Origin: Onchocerca volvulus | Taxonomy: Eukaryota; Nematoda; Chromadorea; Rhabditida; Onchocercidae | Reading direction: 5' to 3' | DNA length: 64,000 nt | Assembly (NCBI GenBank): GCA_000499405.2 | Contig: HG738136.1 | Location: 310,001-374,000 of the forward strand | Part shown: in pieces, positions 57,901 through 64,000 of the stretch | Numbering within the stretch: position 1 is the stretch's first letter | Layout of the letters: each line of letters opens with the position of its first letter | Notes under the pieces: generated by a model | The model's input: only the letters and a program-made list of their open reading frames with translations | Told to the model about the DNA's origin: nothing | The model's database searches: none | Position numbers and translations under genes: made by a program

Positions 57901-60900
57901 TATTTTATACTTAATTTGATTCGTTTATTGAGAGTTTTTTTTTTTAATTTATGTTATTTTCTGCTTAAAATTTTGGCTTTTTAATTTTATATATTATATT
58001 CAACATAAATAATTCTACTTTGAGATGGAAGATAATTGGCCATTACTAACGATGTCACGCGGCCCGTTTGATGCACATCTTATCACGGGAAATCTGCCAA
58101 ATGTTGGTGATAAAGCATCCCGAGCAGCTGCTGTATTTGCACATACTGATGATGTTGAAGTGGTAAGAAATATTTACTAAATTTTGGTTTAATTTTAGTT
58201 GTGCTAAAAAGGTAATTTTGTGAAATAGGTCCGAAGTTTTCTAAAATTTGTAATTATAGTGAAAAATTGATGGTTTGAGATTCTGTCATAATGAGCGTTA
58301 AGTCAATTTTTGGATGGTAATAAGAGCTTAGATGCTTGTTCGATTGTAATATTTTTTGTTAAGAAGAGAAATTTTCACTTTTCGCATTTGATTGACTTTT
58401 CAGACTGACGATGCTTGGGGTGGTGATGATTTAATGTTAGACGAGGAGGGTAATCCGGATGTCGATGAGGATGAAATGCAGAGCGCTGCAAGTGAGAAAG
58501 AAGATAAAGAAGGTGGCTGGGATGTAAGTGATAATTTCTTTTCCTTTTTATATGCATTCAAATTAAGATTAGAAGAAGCAGTAATTAAATGTAACGTGGA
58601 ATTTTGCTTGTAGAAACGAAATTTTTTTTCAAAATTCTTGCAATTTAAAAAAAAAAAAATTATTTTATCCAAAACATCCAAACAAATTTTGACGTCATAG
58701 TGGTCGGAACGGAATATTCGAAATAAAAAAGATAACATGATGCTGTATGGTAACATGTAGTCACATTTGTAAGACGACATCATAATTTTGAATTCCAGGT
58801 AGATGATGATTTAGCTCTTCCAGCAGATGTTGAAGTCAAATCTGGAGAAGATGATGATGACAGTTTTTATACGGCACCATCACGTGGGCAGCCACCGTCA
58901 ACCTATTGGCCTAGCAATTCCAGGTAATAACGACAAATCGATTTTTTTTTAATTCATTGAATTTCAAACTTTACTTCTTGAAGTTAAATTTTCTTGAAAT
59001 ATGCTAAAATAGTTATTGAGTGATAAGAGATTAAACAATGCAGTAATATTTGCCATTTACATAGCTCTGAAGATTTTATTACTATAATACTTCATGGTTC
59101 TGTGATGAAATCTTTAACCAGTGGCAACTTTCGCTTTCCGATGACCGCATTATTAAGCTATTTTAATTGTTTATTGGTAAACCTAAATACACTTATGCAC
59201 TGGAATAATATTCACTTATTAGAAGCGTTTTAGGCTGGTTGCAGATCACGTTGCATCAGGTGCTTTTGATAGTGCTGCACGTTTATTACGTGATCAGCTT
59301 GGTATTACTCGCATTGAACCATTCAAACAACTTTTCTTAACAACTTATGCAAGGTTAGTTGGAAATGTGGTAATGCTGCCTGACTGAGACATCGTTGATA
59401 TTCAGATTTCTTTTTTTTTTTTTCTTTGCAATCCATTATTTGTAACATTTATTTATTTATGTGTTAATTAATCAGTTACCTAATTAGTTTATTTATTTAT
59501 TTATTCGTTGATTTATTCATTTATCAGATTTTTGCAAAAAGATTAAGAGCAATTAATTTTCAAAATGAATATTTCATGGAGACAAAAATATTTAATGTCG
59601 AATTAAAGTGTGTTTTTCAGAAATATCAATTAATGGATATATTTCAGATCACGTGCTGCTTATGAAGGTTTACCAAGTGCTGGTCCGAACTTTGTCTACC
59701 GGTTGCGTAACTGGCAAGATGGCGGTGGTCGAAGTGGATTACCGGCTGTCAGTTTACATCTTGGCGATTTGGCTGCACGTCTGCAAATTTGTTATCAGCT
59801 TACAACTAGTGGTAAGTTCGGTGAAGCTGTTGAAAAGTTGCGTCAACTATTGCTGTCTGTTCCGCTATTGGTTGTGGATTCAAAGCAAGAAGTTGGTTAC
59901 AGTTTTTTCTTTTTTTTTTTTTTGTCTATTCATATAATCTTATTTGTATTTGCAACAGTTTGAATATTAATTAAGGACATTTGAAATTTGAAAACAATAT
60001 GTTTTAGCACAGATAGTGTATACAAGATTTTTTTTTCGTCACATGATTTCAGATAGTTCAGAAAAAAAAAACCTATTTATACTGTCTTGCAGATGACAGA
60101 GGCACAACAACTGATTGATATTTGCCGCGAATATTTGGTGGGTTTGCTGATGGAAATTGCACGGAAGGAATTACCAAAAGTAGTTGAAAATGCGAAACGA
60201 AATGCAGAAATGGCTGCATATTTCACTCATTGCCAGCTTCAACCGGTATATTCTCTTTTATTTTTGGATAAGTGGCAGTTAGTGACAATTTAATCATTAG
60301 ATAACATTGGTTTAATTTAGTAGTTAAATGATGGATATAGATGAAGTATAGATGAAGAATTTTAGAGATAACTTTGTTGCTGTAGAAGGTGTGGGTTGCA
60401 TTCTTAAAGAGGTTGAACTACTTGAGGTAGGTAGATAAATATAGATGTTATCGATTCTTGTCAGTTTGAAAAGATGCTATTTGAAGGAGGTAGATCTTGA
60501 ATACTGGAAATTCTTCCGTATGCATAATGGATAATATGCATATTCAATAAAATAACCAATCATTGAGTTATATTAAAGCATTTATTAATGTACAGTAATA
60601 TTTCGAATGCTTTTTCCTTACGTTTTAACACAAATTTCTGGATATTTTCAAATTGAAATTTTTTTATGGCTTTATAAAACATGGCTTCTTTTTAGGTTCA
60701 TCAAATATTAACACTTCGAACAGCGGTGAATTTATTTTTCAAACTGAAGCAAATGAAAACCTGCGCATCATTTTGTAAACATTTGTTGGAATTAGGCAAG
60801 TTATAAGAAGTTTTAGAAAAGAGACGAAAGTTCCTTTGCTTTTTCCAATTATTTTTTTTTTTTTTATTTTATTGTGTTATTCTTAAAATGATTTGAAAGT

Positions 60901-61895
60901 GTTTGTAGGTCCGAAAGCAGAAATTGCTGCACAAATACGGAAGGTATTAGCAGTTGTTGACAAAGAACCGAATGATACGCATGAGGTTTTTTTTTTTTTT
61001 TTTCAGAATGAACTTTTTTTTAAAAACTGAATAAATTTCATAGAAAAGACTTTCATATTAACATATTGATGTTAATGTCACTCAATTCATATTTTACTGT
61101 TGTGTAATGTTTATTTCAATCTCCACATTTCTTGTTCTATTATGAGTAATATTTTTTGCAAAAGAATCTGCGACTAGGAATTATGTGGTTATATTAATTG
61201 ATCTGCAATAACCAAGTGAAAAAATGGATTAAGGCAACTGATTGGACAGTTCTTTTTTTCAAATCGAGTGTTAAATAAGGATAATTATGGTTTGATGATA
61301 CGTTTAAAATTTTTTCAAATACTAATATATCAATAAAATTTATTATTGCAGCTAGAATACGATGAACACAATCCATTTGTTATTTGTTCGAGAAAATTCA
61401 AACCTTTGTACCGTGGGAAGCCTCAGGTTATTTCTCCAATCTTTTTCTTTGGGAAAATGGGAAAAGGAGCAGAGTAATTTAATAAAATTTTAAACTTTTT
61501 TCAATATTTCGTGAATAAACAAAAAAAAAAAGTGGTGTAAATGATATTTCTGAGTAAACGTAAATTGGATTAATATTTGCTTTTAATAATGAGTATCCTT
61601 GGAAATCGATGCTTTATTTCGATTCAGCATATAGTAACGTTGTTAACAAGAAATAATTTACACTGAATGTTCAGCACTTGTGGTTTTATTACTCTGAACA
61701 GTCAATATCATTGGATTGCGAGGCAATTCTCTGCGGTTACTTTCTGAATATCTATCCTTTCAGGTAAAATGTCCGTTCTGTGGTGCGTCATACTCCCCGG
61801 ATATTACTGGTGAAATATGTGATATTTGTCAAGTAGCTGAAATAGGTCGTGATGCAATTGGTTTGAAGATTAGCACTGATCAAAGTGTGCGATAA
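51909..61895 (+). CDS. COPA: Coatomer subunit alpha (alpha-COP), 28 exons seen, one exon apparently missing
   Basis: This is the alpha subunit of the COPI coat, which captures dilysine cargo for Golgi-to-ER and intra-Golgi vesicles. Exons: 51909-51954, 52390-52577, 52876-53044, 53244-53480, 53704-53807, 53910-54049, 54224-54406, [gap], 54484-54524, 54744-54860, 54958-55128, 55365-55451, 55630-55820, 56117-56198, 56375-56521, 56715-56801, 57041-57157, 57504-57564, 57664-57830, 58025-58162, 58404-58523, 58799-58923, 59234-59353, 59648-59891, 60093-60245, 60696-60795, 60909-60985, 61352-61426, 61764-61895. They give about 1204 residues; a full protein would be about 1240 (human 1224). Visible: N-terminal WD40 propeller ([33 protein letters not shown]), second propeller, alpha-solenoid, acidic linker ([10 protein letters not shown]), and the C-terminal domain with KCPFCGAS...CDICQ ending in DQSVR. 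Exons before and after 54407-54483 do not join in frame. All other junctions do. Confidence 0.95.
54407..54483 (+). other. Position of the missing COPA exon
   Basis: Exon 7 stops after LDLTNK at 54406 (phase 2), or at an alternative donor at 54411 (phase 0). The next exon opens at 54484 with [13 protein letters not shown] and needs a phase-1 predecessor. In other alpha-COPs about 35 residues, including an SYNPAE-type motif, separate these points. The 77 bases here contain a 12-A run and stops in all three frames, and no such motif. The exon has been deleted in this genome or lost in assembly. Confidence 0.75.
60796..60908 (+). other. GC-AG intron in COPA
   Basis: The exon ends ...GAATTAG at 60795 and the intron begins GCAAGT rather than GT. 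The acceptor is TTTGTAG at 60908. Splicing here gives [14 protein letters not shown], the conserved reading, and the joined length stays in frame. No in-frame GT alternative is present near by. Confidence 0.85.
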
Positions 61896-62268
61896 GAACT
61901 TTCCTAATTTTGTTTCATAAATTTCGTGATAATATATTTTCGTATCGTTCAGTTTGTCATTACAAGGGTGAGAAAGATCTGGAAATGAAAGCAAAAAAAA
62001 AAAAAATTATGCTTCTGGCTTCCTCGGTCTATCTCTGGACGATAAGAGAAGCAATGGATTTAATTGAATAATTCGGATTTGAATGTCATTCAGGCCTTGC
62101 AAATTGAAATTTTCGAAACTGAAAAAAAACCCGTCTTCTCATAATTTTTTTTTATGAGTGGTAATGGGCTTTGTAAATCGTATTTATTCATTTGTTGAAT
62201 TGTCTGTTATAAACTTATTATATGTTTCATATATTGCCTGATTTTCATCTAGTTATAAGTATTCTTAG

Positions 62269-62274
62269 AATAAA
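62269..62274 (+). terminator. Candidate COPA polyadenylation signal AATAAA
   Basis: AATAAA lies 374 bases after the COPA stop, followed by a T-rich stretch. It is the first clear AATAAA in the 3' flank. Chance occurrence is not negligible in DNA this AT-rich. Confidence 0.4.
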
Positions 62275-62961
62275 CCTTTTTTTCAGTTTCGAAGAGTTTT
62301 GTCAAATTATGTATTTCTAAACATATTTTTATATGTTTATCGATTTCTAAACATACAAACAGCATTAATTTGAAACATTGAAATTATGATTATTAGGAAA
62401 TCATGTGTTCTGAAATATATATTAGAATTGACAGGATATTGCTAATAAATATTAGTATCAGTGATTTGTATTTATATTCGATGAAGGAATTAGCTCTATT
62501 GAAATAGTGGGAAGTGCCTGTTTTTTTCCACATTCTTTGCTTGAGAACTTGTAAATTGCTTCATTTATCTCAATCAATAATTTTTTTTTTTTTTGTTTTG
62601 GTTAAGGAATTAGTAAAAACTGAATGCGTATCCTGTAGGAAATGAACAAAGTAAACGGTCAGATTTCTATAATTAATGTTTAAGACGATGATTTAGTACT
62701 TGTTACTCTGTTGGTGATATGTTATCAGTAATATTGGTAATAATTTTTGCAACTACTTGAATTTTCAAGTATTATGATTACATTTTACAAAAGCTAATAT
62801 TTACCTCACATATGAATAATTTATATTCGATAAAGGATATCATGGTAATAACCATTACTATCATGACTGACATTTTTGTCGTAAATCTGAATAAAAACAA
62901 ATGATGCGAATAATTATTGGTAAGCAATACAGAAAATTAATAACAGTTTTAATTTGAATTA

Positions 62962-63125
62962 TCTATACGAATGAAAATGTAAATGTCCGTTTTTCAAAAT
63001 TTTAAATCTCTGGAATTTCTTCATCAATTGCTTTGAAATTTTGACTCAGTGTTGCATTCGAGTAGGCGCTTGTTCCATATAGATATACCTACTTTTTCTT
63101 TTGTATCTGTCGCACCTGAAAGAGG
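62962..63125 (+). mobile_element. Helitron 5' terminal fragment in the COPA 3' flank
   Basis: The fragment starts TCTATACGAATGAAAATG after an A, a worn version of the TCTATATAAATAAAAATG start at 2760 and 4202. It continues with CAAAATTTTAAATCTCTGGA (compare CAAAATCTTAAATCTCCGAA in the reverse copy), ATTGCTTTGAAATTT (compare ATTGCTTTCAAATTT at 2828), GTAGGCGCTTGTTCC (compare ATAGGCGCGTGTTTC) and ATCTGTCGCACC (compare CCTATCACAC). It has no ORF, and its 3' end is not seen. Confidence 0.65.
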
Positions 63126-64000
63126 TAAAAGTAAGTGAGTGAACATTTTACTGATGTGTATAATATAATATGTTAACATTAGTAAATATTAGTATTACAT
63201 GTGATAGTAGTAGTGATAATGATTGTTTTTGTCATATAGCTGATTATTTTTGCAAATAGCAAAATATGATGAAAATATGGAAAGCAAAAGCAAGAATTGA
63301 TGAAATAATAATTATTACAAATATAGATTACAGAATATTACGCTATAATCAATGAAAATGATAATAATATTGATTGAGAATTTTTGTTGTTTAAAAATAG
63401 ATTGGTATCGAGAAATTTCTCCCATTTATTCTTTGGTTCCAATAGAAATATCGTGTGAAAAACTGAAATGACATTTTGCTAGCACTAATATTTTGCTTTG
63501 TTTTATCTTATTTCTTTTCTTTTTTTTTTTATCATCAAGGGAAATCTCTGAAATCTAACAAAAAAAAAAAAAGTCTGTGGAATCAAACACTTTTCTTCTC
63601 TTTCTACAACGCTTTAAATCTCTTTTTTTTTTATTTTCGACATTTCGTAACTTTTTTTTGATTGGTGATAAATTATATAAAAAGACAACAAAAAAAAAAA
63701 AAAAAAAAAAAACTATTGTTCCCAATTAATAGTATTACCTAATAATGATGGGTGCAAAATTATTGTTTTAAATTTTTGCTTTTTTCAAACCACAATTTAT
63801 TATACATGTAAATGCATGTCATCATCTGATATGAAATTAACAATATTAAAATGCGAATCAAAATAAATTCAACTTTATAGTATTCAAATAAAAAAGAGAA
63901 AAAATCTCTTTCAAAAAAAATTTTTTTTTAATGAAAACATTTCTTAATGGCATTCTATTATTCATGAATTGTTATGTGGCAATAGTTGGCTAAAATATTC
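63126..64000. other. AT-rich right end, no gene seen
   Basis: The stretch contains AAT-rich sequence and homopolymers, including 22 A at about 63690-63711, which is followed by further AT-rich DNA to the window end. The 61-codon frame at 63476-63661 is Phe/Lys-rich low complexity. Confidence 0.5.

Noticed and set aside
58392..58613. Independent acidic protein frame and its 127-codon minus-strand shadow
   Set aside because: The + frame is COPA exon 20 (acidic linker) read into the intron. The minus frame is a shadow of it.
45740..61895. DUSP and COPA as one trans-spliced operon
   Set aside because: The gap is 4.3 kb and contains repeats. Nematode operon spacing is usually a few hundred bases, and nothing else links the two genes.

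Overview
The window looks like an AT-rich (roughly 80% by eye) nematode nuclear chromosome segment. The evidence is two gene models that follow nematode orthologues closely (a 354-residue Go-alpha of the GOA-1 type and alpha-COP), TTTCAG/TTTTAG-type intron ends, many introns, and a splice acceptor just upstream of the alpha-COP start with no exon before it (the signature of spliced-leader trans-splicing). Large introns and long AT-rich spacers fit a clade III (spirurid or filarial) worm better than Caenorhabditis, but that is inference. Only three protein-coding genes can be supported, all on the + strand. Together they cover about 20 kb including introns.

Layout. 1-4.3 kb: an unidentified decayed exon-like island (0.8-1.5 kb), then a broken Helitron (5' end at 2760, N-terminal part of its Rep/helicase ORF), an LTR-end fragment, a second Helitron 5' end in opposite orientation, and a GC-rich hairpin. 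4.4-23.7 kb: gene desert with microsatellites, several decayed tandem repeats and one LTR fragment arranged as a palindrome (12.3-12.5 kb). 23.76-31.84 kb: goa-1, eight coding exons, complete. 31.8-45.3 kb: second desert, with two copies of one LTR family (34.1-34.7 and 37.6-38.8 kb) flanking about 2.9 kb of decayed sequence, and a long GA/CT tract (39.3-39.7 kb). 45.74-47.62 kb: a four-exon atypical dual-specificity phosphatase of the DUSP14/18/21 type whose catalytic Cys is a Ser, preceded by a 74-bp tandem repeat. 51.9-61.9 kb: COPA (alpha-COP), 28 exons seen. At 54.4 kb one expected exon is absent and the flanking exons are out of phase with each other. 62.0-64 kb: COPA 3' flank with a third Helitron 5' end.

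The three genes do not form an obvious pathway. Go-alpha is a heterotrimeric G-protein switch at the plasma membrane, alpha-COP is a coat subunit for Golgi-to-ER vesicles, and the DUSP is a probable pseudophosphatase. Spacing of 4-14 kb argues against an operon. The points most worth checking are the Cys-to-Ser phosphatase, the missing COPA exon, and the shared Helitron and LTR families.
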